Below, one piece after another: positions 11,921-22,370 of a DNA stretch of 64,000 bases (position 1 is its first letter; every line of letters begins with the position of its first letter). A model generated the notes under the pieces. That model was not told where the DNA came from, ran no database searches, and was given only the letters and a program-made list of their open reading frames with translations. Source of the stretch: Moniliella sp. 'wahieum' (Eukaryota; Basidiomycota; Moniliellomycetes; Moniliellales; Moniliellaceae); assembly GCA_003971905.1 (NCBI GenBank), contig RSEE01000046.1, forward strand, positions 310,001 to 374,000, read 5' to 3'. Position numbers and translations under genes: made by a program.

Positions 11921-12015
11921 GTGTCGCCCGAGCACTCTACGGTCTAATGCCTCAAGTGTCGCGCCCGAGCACTCTACGGTCTAATGCCTCAAGTGTCGCG
12001 CCCGAGCACTCTACA
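11921..12015. repeat. 35-37 bp tandem repeat, 2.6 copies
   Basis: The unit begins GTGTCG(CG)CCCGAGC and ends CTAATGCCTCAA. Copies start at 11921 (35 bp), 11956 (37 bp) and 11993 (partial). Copies 2 and 3 are nearly identical, so the expansion is recent. Confidence 0.9.
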
Positions 12016-13151
12016 GCCTGTGTCAATCCGGTCGCGCGTGCTATCGTTTTCCGTTGGGCTCCTCCCAAAGAAATTAGGGTTACAGTATGGTGCTATTGTC
12101 GGTAGCTTTATTGTTTGGCTGTCGCGCAGCTTAACACGACTGGACCTTGCCTACGCCACGCGCCTTCTCTGCTGCTTTGCTCCAGACCGACCACGTAATT
12201 CATACTACCCCAGAATACTTGGACCCCTTTAACTGGTCGTGATGACGATCCACGCATATACGCAACTGCAACTGACTGTCACTCCCTTCCTTACATCAAA
12301 ATCAATAGTTAGTATAGGCAGCAACAGTCTCGCCATTGGCAGGCCTGATTGCTGTTTGGGGAAATGATCATGAAAACGGCGACAGAAGCGCGAAGACAGC
12401 AGAGCCTCGCGGCCACAGATGTTTTGGCCAAATGCACGAGCCACCCTTCTATGGCTCACCATGCAACACAACCAACACAGCAGCACGGCTACAAAACACA
12501 TACAATTGCAAAACAGTATAGTCCGTCTTGAAAACCTGACGCAACATCATGGTGGCCTTTTCTGCACATGATGGGCAAAGCTCAAAGCTCGATTCAAGGG
12601 GTGGTTCTGGTTCCGGTGCAATGTTTGCAGCTTCCCTCGGGCTTTGGTTCAAATTTCAGCTGGAAAAACATTCATTTCATTCCGCCCGAGCCTGAATCAA
12701 GAATCCCCGCGGCCGCGTCTGACTTCGAACTCTCGAGGGCCGCCAGATCGCCAGGCCCGCCGGGGTGATATGACCACCACAAAACCTCCTCGCTCTCAGC
12801 CTCAGCGCAGTGCCCAGCACGACTGACGCCCTGTGCTGAATGCAGCGGCCCTGTTAAAAGTCGATGATCGATGACCCAGATCGATGAAGCCGATGCGCTG
12901 ACACATCTCACCCGCTGACCGAGCACTACTGACGTGGGTGGCTTTTCGGCCGCCTTCATCTGGGCATTTCTGCCCTGTTGTGTTCGCCATCAGGCCTCAG
13001 GGCCTCAGGCAGCTGCGTCAAGAGCCAAGACGCGCATCAGCGATCAGCTCTTCTCCATGCCGCACCATCTTTGGTTGTGACCCCCCACCCTGCCCTTCTC
13101 CCCATCCCCATCCCTTGGCCTCACCCCCCTCCTCCGTGCGTGGCCTTCACG

Positions 13152-13863
13152 ATGATGCTGGGCCTAACGAGGTGTACCAATTCAGTCTGATCAATGCGCT
13201 CATGGCTGGCGTCGTTGAGCAGGGCACCACTGTTTCCGCTGTGATCCAGCACGGCAATCAAGGCCTCGGAACCTTTTCCCGCATGCGCGGGGAGCTGGTC
13301 TTGTTGGACGGGGCGGTGTATCAGCTGTTGTACGATGGGTCGGTGCGCGTGGCGGGTCCCGAGGAGACCATCCCCTTTGTCATGGCCACCCACTTTGAAG
13401 CCCAAACCACCCTACGTGGCGTGACATTGGCCTCTAAGGCCGACTTGGATGCCATCCTGGACGCGGCCGTGCCGGGCAAGACAACCTGTTTGTCTCTACC
13501 GCTTTGAAGGCGGGCACTACCCTAATCTGCAAGTGCGGTCCCTTTGTGGCCAAGAGTACCACGGTCAGCCACTGGTAGAGGTACACAAGACCCAGAAGAT
13601 CATGAGCTTGTCCGACCAACACGGCACGGTTGTCGGGTTCCGTTCCCCCTCTCCTGGCAGGGATTCTCCGTTGCCGGTCAACACCTCCACTTTATCTCGG
13701 ACCAGCGGACGCCGGCGGCCACGTGCTCGACCTGAAGGCGGAAAATGTTACTATCCACATTGCCGTCGCGAACAAAGTGCATGTCGACCTGCCTACCTCG
13801 CAAGAATTCAACCAGGCCAAACTTGAGACTTCGTCGGAAAACATCAAGAACGTCGAGGGGTAG
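13152..13863 (+). CDS. Alpha-acetolactate decarboxylase
   Basis: Converts acetolactate to acetoin, diverting pyruvate-derived carbon from valine synthesis. The conserved series is visible in order across shifting frames: VYQFSLINALMAGVV, IQHGNQGLGTFSRMRGEL, FVMATHFE, LYRFEGGHYPNLQVRS, PLVEVHKTQ, GTVVGF, then GQHLHFISDQRT and GGHVLDL. HLHF and GGHVLD contain the three His that bind the catalytic zinc in bacterial enzymes. With ATG at 13152 (ATGATGCTGGG) and TAG at 13861-13863 the length is about 237 residues, the usual size of the bacterial enzyme. At least three one-base losses (near 13160, 13488 and 13640-13700) break the frame. No signal peptide or intron was seen. The start could instead lie upstream. 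It is isolated in a gene-poor region with no acetolactate synthase nearby. Confidence 0.85.
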
Positions 13864-16512
13864 GCGTTGAGCCAGGCTCATATAACGTTCTCCGTTTCTT
13901 GCCCCGTACACCTTAATACTTGTCGACTACCGGACAACCGCCCGATTCAATCCCTTAAGGACTCGGCCTAATACCACCCCACACCGACTTGCCGTGCACG
14001 ACACGGGACCTGACCTTCTAGTGCCATCGGGAGGCCAATGCATTGCCAGATCGCAGGTCGTTGGCGACGACTGCGCTGCCGTCTTGGAGCAGCGGTCCTG
14101 TTCCCCGCACAGAATATTGAGCCTGGTTACTGTTAAGAGAGATCCAGTTGGAATGGGAGTGTGGATGCCTTCGGGAGAAGAGAGCAAGAAGGAGGGAACA
14201 CATTATGCATTGCAGTTTGTGCAAAGGAAGGTAGTATAAATGTGCTCGTGCGGTGACAGTAGGTGTATAGGGAACTCACTGGCGAGCTAGTGCGATCCCT
14301 TCAATCCACTGTCCCCCGACCGTCACGCGGTAGCCAACCCTCAGCATCACACCACTATACAACACCATGGTGGAGAGGTGCAGTAGTGTATACCAGCCAG
14401 CTCCCGCTTGACTCACTTGCTAATAGGTGCAACGAAAAAGAACGGTGATGGTACTAGTAAAGTTGCGAGTGCTCACATATGCTGTTCTGACCGTTCACTC
14501 ACTTGTTTGTTGAACTCGCCCGACAGGTTTTATGTCGTCTCTGCCGCTACTCGAGGCTGGGGTGGCAGAAGCCCTCGTGCCATAAGCGCTACACTGTTCC
14601 CCTTATCATGTCGAAATGAACCGGCTCTTCAATACGTCTGACCCACTCTCGAGGACCACAATAAGGAGGTTCTGCCAGTGGGTCTGTACAGCATTAACAG
14701 GTGCGCCACAAAACAACAATCTGCTGCCGCTGGGAGGACCACGTCATACCCAGAGCAAACTCTCCTTTTATTTTGGTGCCGCTTGGGCCCACAACATTCG
14801 CTTGCCCCATCAAATTCTGACTCTTGCTGAATACCACACATTACAGCCCGTGGGCCCTTACCTTTCAAGCGAGAACGTGAACCTCAACTGCAGGGCGCTT
14901 CCTTTTCTTTCCCTAGCAACAGGGGATGCATGATGCTCGAAAGGGCAACGACGGATCCTCTCAGTAATACCGGGCCAATAAGCTGGTGACTGTCGTGATG
15001 GTGTTGGGACACGCGATCCTGTATGTAGGCCAAGGCGCCTTATTATCACCTCCCCCTTATTTGACCTCCGAAGCCTCTACGCGTATACTCCGGCTTGTTC
15101 GAACCCCTGTCTCCTCTAGGTGTGACAGACGGCTTAGACCTCAAAACCCTCACCCTCAACCTCAACCTCAACCTCAACCATCGCGACTGCATTGCTCTAC
15201 ATTTCCAGAGGTTCTCCATCCAAATCCTTGGGTTCCTCCGGCCGTACAGTGGGTGGCTCACGTCGCCGATGGAGAGGACATCATCTCTGTTTCACCCGGA
15301 GATGAGCGGGAGGCGGACCAAGGATTCTTGGCACCTTCGCCCACAAGAGATACACGGGGAGTTTTGGTGGTGCTGTTGTGATGGGAGAGGGGCGATGTGT
15401 CAGTTGCTGTTGTTGGATACGTGGGTGATGCTGTTTGGAGGCCCAGCGGTGCTTCGTTTGCAATGAGAACTCGCTTCTGGACGTGGGCCACCAAAGAATA
15501 GCGATGCACTCTGTGGTAAAACACCCTGCGTTTTACTGCGAGATAAAAGACGTGCACCGCGTGTCACGCCTCCGTTTGGGTTGGTACCAATGGAGGGGAG
15601 GACGGGAGGGTGTCTGAAAGGGGCCAGTGTAGTAATAATAGTAACTAGGTGCCCCCATCTTTGGCCAGACATCTATATCTGGTCGGATGGAGAGAAATGC
15701 GCTGTGCCCACGCTCTTTCTCGACCATCGCGACGCGTCACGTGCCATGCCGCGTCACGCGCGTTACGTGTCAATGTCACGACGAACACAGTCACTGCGAT
15801 CGGAAGCAGTGGCATGCACAACCGATCCGCCGCAGTTCATCATGCATCGGATCAAACGCGCTCAGCTCAGCCCCAGCAGGTGGGGCTGAGGGCAGGGACG
15901 CAGTGCGAGTGCGAACGTGCCTGCTAGGCAAGGCACGCTGAGACTGAGAGTGGCCAGTCGCTGCCGTAGCTAGCCGGCGTCCTGTGGTCCGGGAGGGAGC
16001 GCAGCCGCCCGCGCCAGCGTGACACTACCCTGTGCCCCATTCCACCGATGCTAGCACCCGTGCCACCCGCCGCAGCGGCAGTGGGGGTGGGCCCACGACG
16101 CGGTTGCGCCGGCCGGCATGGCGCCGGTATGGGCCTGGACGGTGATCGGCAGGGCGGCCACCGGCGGGCACGCACTACGCCAGCGTGCGCTGCGGGAGGC
16201 GGTGCGGATGCAGGGGATGCGCCGTGTCGGTGCGCATGCAGGCTGCCCCTGGGCGGCCGCACCAGGCCACACCCGCCCCGCACCACCACCCGCCGCCGCA
16301 GCCACCCAACCCCGGCGCGGCGTAGGACGGCCTGCCCCGCCCGCACGGGGACAGTGTGTGGCCATCAGCAGGCGCATCCAGACAGTGCGGCTCAGCTGAG
16401 CTCAGCGCAGCATTGCTCCCACCCCACTGCCGCCACCCACCACCTCCCCACCGCTGCCCGCTCCTTTGCGTCCCTCTTCCTTTCTCCTCCACACCCACAC
16501 TCGTTCACCACC
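13864..16512. other. Spacer upstream of the heparinase-like gene
   Basis: No recognisable gene. It includes the hexamer repeat at 15146-15180, many short open frames without domains, and a GC-rich segment at about 15950-16450 that is probably promoter and 5' UTR of the next gene. GACGCGTCACG-type words occur at 15720-15780. Confidence 0.5.
15146..15180. repeat. CTCAAC hexamer repeat
   Basis: About six tandem CTCAAC/CTCACC units; the complementary strand reads as GTTGAG repeats. Confidence 0.85.
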
Positions 16513-19023
16513 ATGCCTTGTACGTCCCCCGTTTGGTCCGCCGCTGCGTCGGGCCAGTGCTGACCCCTCCCCCCGCTCGCCAGCTTCCCGCACGGGGCCC
16601 AAGACGCTCCTGTGCGCCGCTGCTACCGCCGCTGTCGCGGTGGCCAGCGTCGCCGCCAAGGGCTCCTCCACCCCTTCCAACGGCGGTGCTCCGACCAGCT
16701 CCATCGTCAACACTGACCTCTGGGACTTGGCCAACAACCATGCCAAGGCTGGCAACGCCGACACGCCCTTCTACGGCAGCACCGACTTGTACGGCAACCC
16801 CATCTTCCTCAACGACTTTGACCCCGCTGCTCCCTTCCACGCCGACGCGGCCACCCAGTGCAAGGACAACGCCACCGGTCTGTCCCTCCAGAACTTGCGC
16901 CAGCACCCGCGTGTCATGGTCCCCGGCTACCAGTGGGACTGCCTCTCGCAGCGCATTTCCAAGGATGGCTATCTGACGCTGATGAACGACAGTGTCTTTA
17001 CCAATGCGACCAACTGGTACAACATGCCCCCTACCAATTACTCCATCGACGGTGGCTACGCTGGTTCGGGTATCCTCGACGTGGCCCGTGAGGTGCAACG
17101 CCGCGTGCGCGCTTGGGGCTATGCCTACCGTGTCACTGGCGACAAGAAGTGGGCCGACCGTACCTGGACCGAGCTCCAGACCGCCGCCGGCAACACGTCC
17201 CAGCCCTTTGGCCAAGGCCCGGCCCCGCTGCCAGACCAGCACTGGAACCCGGTTCACTTCCTTGACACGGGTGAGATGACCGCTGCGTTCGCGATTGGCT
17301 ATGATTGGCTCTACGATGCCTGGACGCCCGAGCAGCGTGAGGCCATCCGTTGGTCCATCATCACTCTTGGTCTTACGCCTGGTCTCGAATCCTACAATGG
17401 TAACGGCACCATTGGCTGGTGGACCGAGCCAGCCAACGGCGATGGTAACTGGAACTGTGTGTGCAACTCGGGTCTGCTGCTCGGTGCCTTGGCGATCAAT
17501 GGCGACGATGGCGATGACCCGCAAAAGACCTCGTCGCAGGTCTTGACCAAGGGTCTGGAGAACTTGCGCGACAACTGCTTCCAGGCTCCCTTTGACGACG
17601 GTACTTGGCCTGAAACGCCCAACTACTGGTACTTTGGCACCAACGCCGCCGCTCGCGTCGAGTCTGCCCTCATCTCGGCCACCGGTTCGAACCAAAACCT
17701 CAACACTGAGTTCTACAAGACTGGTTTCTTCCACATGTACGTTTCGGGTATGGCCGGCATGATGGCGTACGGTGACCACGGTCCCAACAAGTTCTCCACC
17801 AACGCCAACGGCATGCTCTGGTGGGGCAAGCAGTACAACCAAACCCTTTCTCCCTCTTCCAGCGTGACCGTGCAGATGCTCTGGGTGACCCGCTGGCGCT
17901 GTTCTGGTACGACGAGACGGCCAAGGGTGCCTTCTGGAACAGTCTCCCGCTCGACCGCTTCTTTGACGACACGCGTGGCTCTTGGGTTTCCATGCGCTCG
18001 TCGTGGACCAACTGGAACGGCACCTACATTGGCATGAAGGCTTCCAACTTGACCGGTCACCAGACCCATGGTGACTTGGACGTGGGTGACTTTGTGTTTG
18101 ATGCATGGGAACGCGCTGGGCCGGTGAGTATGGGTCGGCGCAGTACCTTTCCGACGGTTACTTCTCGACGGAGGTGGAGACGTCCCAGCGCTGGACCTAC
18201 TTCCGCAAGATGACCCAGGGCCAGAACACGATCCTGGTCGACGGTCTGAACCAGCAGGTCAACTGCGCCCCGGTCAACAAGTTTGGTTCGACCAACGTGA
18301 CCCAGTCGGCATCGGTGGACTACGCGCCCGGTGTCAACGACACGGCGTTCTTTGTGACGGACATGAGCTCGGCCTACAACCAGTCGGCTGGCTCGGTGCA
18401 GCGTGGCATCCGGTTCCTGAACGCGCGGCGGCAGATGCTGCTGCAGGACGAGATTAAGGGTGGAGTGGCCAAGAAGTCGCTCTCGTGGCACGTCCAGACC
18501 AACGCGACGGTCCAGATTAACGGCAACACGGCTACCCTTTCCATTCGGACCTGGCCAACCCCAACGCGGCGACGCAGGAGCTGTACTACACCTTCCCGAA
18601 AAGCAACTCAAGATTACCATCCTCGAGCCGGCCAACGCCACGTTCAAGACCGAAGGCCCCCCCGCGGGCAACACGGGCGTCTACGTCAACAACTTTGGCG
18701 ACCCTGTCAACACCAACGTCACGTTGCTCACCATTGACTTGCCCACCACATCGGATGTTACGTTGCAGACCTGGTGGCAGCCGCAGTGGGACAACCTTGG
18801 TCCCGGTGACACGACCCAGCCTCCGAGCGTTGCTCTGGCGCAGTGGGACGTGGAGAGCCACAACGTGGTCTCCAATGCCACTTCCCCCTGGGGCTCCAAC
18901 GGCGGCAACGCCCCCTCGGCTGCTGGTGGTTCTGCTACGTCCTCCAAGTCCAGCCCGGCCGGTCGCCTGACCGTGCCGACGGTCTTGTTGGTTGTGGTGG
19001 GAGCCGCAGCGTGCCTCCTTTAA
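16513..19023 (+). CDS. Secreted, GPI-type heparinase II/III-like protein
   Basis: Heparinase II/III-like proteins are polysaccharide lyases; the substrate here is unknown. Exon 1 is only 7 nt (ATGCCTT, 16513-16519). After a 64-nt intron (16520-16583) exon 2 reads MPSSRTGPKTLLCAAATAAV..., a signal peptide. Then come HPRVMVPGYQWDCLSQRI, an alpha-toroid-like region with HFLDTGEMTAAFAIGYDW and NWNCVCNSGLLLGALAI, and a beta-rich C-terminal half with GDLDVGDFVFDAWGTRW and AGEYGSAQYLSDGYF. The C-terminus is a Ser/Ala/Gly linker followed by TVPTVLLVVVGAAACLL, typical of a GPI anchor signal. Many Asn-X-Ser/Thr sites fit secretion. One-base losses occur near 17873, 18103 (GGG for GGGG), 18546 and 18598. 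Fully restored length would be about 815 residues. Confidence 0.85.
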
Positions 19024-20480
19024 TGTCGTGTGTGGTGAAAGACTTGTTTTTTTTTGTTCGATGTAGGCTTCCCTTCCCCCCCCCCCCCACCTATTCTTTT
19101 TCTTTGCTCTTTTTTCTCGTGCTCGTCCGATCAAGCCTTCGTCCTGGGGTGGGCCCGCTGCCGTTTTCCCCTGCGTTGGCACGTGACGGGCCGCTTCGTT
19201 CGGTTGTTCTGTTGTCCCAACCTGGCCACAGTCCAGCATCTGGTAGGACTAGATGATTGATGACGGATCAAAGTTTGGAAAGCTGGCGCCCACGGCAATC
19301 CAACGAGAGCCGATGGGCGCTGCGCATAAAGCGTTGGCGATAGTAGTGTTGTAGGACTGTGAACCTTTGTGACCGTAGCTGTGTGGTACAAAAGTGGTAT
19401 CCAGTGGTTTTCAAGCTGTACTTGGGGCGGTGGGCCTGCATCGCGTACATGGGAGGCGGTGTGGTACGGCTGATGGCTGGAGTGAGTACTGAGTATTGAT
19501 GACGCACTGACGAAGCTATTGTGGGAGCAACGTCAAAACAGACGGTTTGGTCTTGCAGTAATGCCAGTGGCAGGTTCTCGTTTCTTCGCTCGCCGTTGCG
19601 TTTTTTTTGGGAGGATGAGGGATGAGAGGTAATGGTGGCGAAGATGGGTGGATGCTCAGACTCAATGGGGGAAGTTGTCTGCCGAAAGTGTATCTAGTTC
19701 CCCCTCGAAGACGTCAAAACGCTTTTGAACCCCGGTTAACGTTTCTTTCAGTTGCCCCTCCGCACCATCAGACCGACATGATCTCCTGAGAAGAACGATC
19801 CACAGAATTTGATGGAGACGGATATCCCTTTCAAGAGAAATGTGCAGCTGGAGAGGCTATACTGACGGAGCTACTGTGAAGCGGCGATCTGAGGGTTGGT
19901 ACACATCTGACAAGGATGCGATGCGATTGCATAATACGGCATCCAAAGCGGATTCGAGAAGCACAGCCCAGGGTGATAAGACGAAAACCTCTCAGGGAAG
20001 AGCGTCAAGAAAATGCGAGTAGTCGAGAAAAAGACCAGCACTGTTCGCCTCAATCGGGATCGTATGCGAGAGGTACGCGGTTCAGTCTCAGCTGGAACTT
20101 ACTCGGACTGTTCGTAATGGCTGTATTAACGCACCAAACGTACCTTGGGGCTCAGTATAGTGATCAGGTGTTCATTTCCCACCCTCAGCCACTTCCTAGT
20201 ACATCTCGTAACCGCAAGCGAAAGAAATCGAAAAGCCAACATTACGAGCTACGCAAACTGAAGGCAAGGTGGGGAACTGTAGGCTAAAGGGGGATCGCAT
20301 CCTCCTGGGAAGAAATGGTGATTGGTAGCATCAAAAAGATGTTTTTTTGTATGCGAACATAGCTCTGAAAGAAGGGTGTTCAGATGCGCATAGGCTCAAA
20401 GCCATACAGGCAACACAAACTGCTCACCCGAGCATTCAGCCGCAAGAAGCCAAAGGAGTGTCCGCCCTGACACGCACCAT
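19024..20480. other. Convergent spacer, heparinase-like to uS10
   Basis: It starts with T- and C-rich 3' UTR-like DNA (19047-19110). No conserved open frame was found in the rest. Confidence 0.55.
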
Positions 20481-20936
20481 TTAGGCATCAATGATGGTGA
20501 CCTCAACCTCAACCCCGGGCTCGAGGTTGAAGCGGGTGATCAGACGAACGTCCTCCGACGTGCCCTGGAAGTCAATGAGACGCTTGTGGATCTTCATCTC
20601 GAAGTGGTCCCAGGTCTTGGAGCCCTCACCGCAGGGCGACTTGCGCACACGTGCGAGAGCACCTTGGTGGGCAGGCGGACGGGGCCCTTGACGCGCAGGC
20701 CCTTGTCCTTGGAGCGGGTGACAAGGTCCGAGCAAACTGGAACCAAGGAAAAAAGCAAGTCAGTATTCGTCGCCGGTGCGTTCCAGCACGCAGGCCGAGC
20801 GCGGGAGCGCTACAAGAGAACAACACGTACCCTTCTCGAGGTTCTTGAGGTTGCGGCTGGTCAGCGTGATGCGGATCTTGTGCTGCTGAGCCTGGGGCTG
20901 CGCATCGGCCTTGGGGTCCTTGGCGACGTAACTCAT
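20481..20936 (-). CDS. RPS20: 40S ribosomal protein uS10 (S20)
   Basis: Small-subunit head protein. Exon 1 (20936-20831) reads [13 protein letters not shown]... to NLKNLEK. The intron is 20830-20737 (GTACGT...CCAG). Exon 2 (20736-20481) gives [20 protein letters not shown], then [20 protein letters not shown], and ends [10 protein letters not shown]. These are diagnostic for uS10 and the length of about 120 residues fits. One base, probably C, is missing near 20645, between VLSHVC and RKSPCGEG. In such an essential protein this argues for sequencing error. Confidence 0.97.
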
Positions 20937-21625
20937 ATCGGAATCAGCGGTGACCAACAAGACAGAAGAAAACTTGGTGGGTGGGTGGGAGCAGCAGCAG
21001 CAGTGGAGTCCCGAGCCGCCCAGACGACTTGGACAGCGCAGCAAATGCTGCGGCGTATTTTCCCTTTTCAGTAGGGTTCTGCCTATCACATGCCCCTCCC
21101 CAGCGAATAAAAAGCTGGCTGGAAATCCCACCAGCTCAGCGCCGTAGGGGGGGGGATGACATAATCATTGCGTAATCCTGGTTGCTCGGCTGGCAGCTGG
21201 ACAATATCGCGGAGTATAAATTGGCGTTACCTTGTAGTATCCACGGACCAGCCGCTGGGCGGCCATGCGATCTGCTACCTCTTCCAGCGTCTCATTTACT
21301 ACACTGCCAACCTCTCCCTTTCTCACGCGGTGCCTCGTAAGGTGTAATTCTCTATGTGGATGCCCATCCGCACGAAATGGTACAGCGCTACGTGATCTAT
21401 GCTAGCGAGACGGCATCTGTTTGTCGTACTTTCGAAAAGGCTCTGATCTGAATCGTGCCCAAGGCACCAAACTGTCTCTTCAAAGGCTGTACTGGTAGTA
21501 TATGCATTTCTTACCATCCACAAACTGCTGTGCGCGATGTTACCAGACACACTTGATGGTATCAGCGATTGCCCGAGTCACAGTGAGAAAGGTCAGGAGG
21601 CAAGCCACGTGGAATGGATCAACGA
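20937..21625. other. Spacer upstream of uS10
   Basis: A TTTATA-like element in minus orientation at about 21215-21222 is a weak TATA candidate for RPS20. A GGGGGGGG run lies at 21147-21154. No gene recognised. Confidence 0.45.
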
Positions 21626-22370
21626 TCAATGTCCCAGCGGGGGTGGGGTCTGGTTCAGCAAGCCCATCAGTGCCTCCCGTGCCGCGGCTCGTTCACTGAC
21701 CGTCCCATCCCACAACCGGTCTCTCCCGTCGCCGACGAGTTCGACGTAGCAAGTGAGCCCGACTGCGAGACCAACGGCGGGGGTGAGCCTGACCACAGGC
21801 GTAACGGCATCTCCCATTTGGCTGAACGAATTTTGGCTTGCAGCGACTGGACAGACGGTCGCTGAAGGGAGGGGAGCCGTTGATGAGGATAAACAGGACA
21901 CATCCTACAGCCCACATGTCGGCCTGTTTGCTTCCCATAAATAGGTCCGCGTCCGAAGACAAAACCTCAGGTGCGAGGTAGAGCGCCGAGCCACCGCGCC
22001 GTTGGAAGGAGGTGCCGTCCACTGACCGTAGCGTCCCTGGCTAACGTCGGCTGGAACCGGCACATACTGGGCTAGTCCAAAATCGCTAGGCGCCAAAGAA
22101 TTTCCCGCTCTCAGTACCACCAGGGGGACCGTACCCAACGTACCCAGGATATTGTCAGGCTTGATGTCGTTGTGCACGATGCCATGCCCATGCAACGCTT
22201 CGACGGCCCGGGCAAGGTGGACCATGACATGTCGAGCGACCGACAAGGCCACCCGCGTTTGGTCAACCCGTCTGAAGTACGGATGCAGATCGTCCTCGTG
22301 AGGTAGGTAGCGGCGGCGGCGGGCGCACAGGAGAGCCTGCAGTGATGGTTGCTCGGCGTCGACCATTCCT
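21626..22370 (-). CDS. Protein kinase, catalytic C-lobe (5' end unresolved)
   Basis: The kinase C-lobe is clear on the minus strand: VEALHGHGIVHNDIKPDNIL (about 22205-22145), SDFGLAQ (about 22090-22065), an activation segment ending GGSALYLAPEVLSSDADL, then QADMWAVGCVLFILINGSPP and KIRSAKWEMP. The end NQTPPPLGH is followed by a stop at 21628-21626. The catalytic loop reads HND instead of HRD, so it is a non-RD kinase that would not need activation-loop phosphorylation of the usual kind. I cannot find a convincing N-lobe (Gly loop, VAIK Lys). Candidate exons lie between 22400 and 23400, where KMARDSLDT near 22740 might hold the Lys. Frame breaks occur near 22020, 21880 and 21800. The subfamily is not recognised. 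Confidence 0.72.

Larger units (their letters stand above)
7154..13151. other. Gene-poor, repeat-rich island
   Basis: No conserved gene was recognised over about 6 kb. It contains a CTACT pentamer run (7622-7655), GCATC-rich DNA (8100-8220), a CATGTGA heptamer run (8675-8715), a 144-nt polypurine run (9656-9799), a 10-bp hairpin (9839-9870) and a 35-37 bp tandem repeat (11921-12015). A 345-codon open frame (11068-12105, plus) is Cys/Ser/Pro/Leu-rich without any recognisable domain, and I do not call it a gene. Confidence 0.55.

Noticed and set aside
11068..12105. Long plus-strand open frame (345 codons)
   Set aside because: Cys/Ser/Pro/Leu-rich composition, no domain, overlaps the tandem repeat, and alternative frames are equally open; likely a pyrimidine-rich composition artefact.
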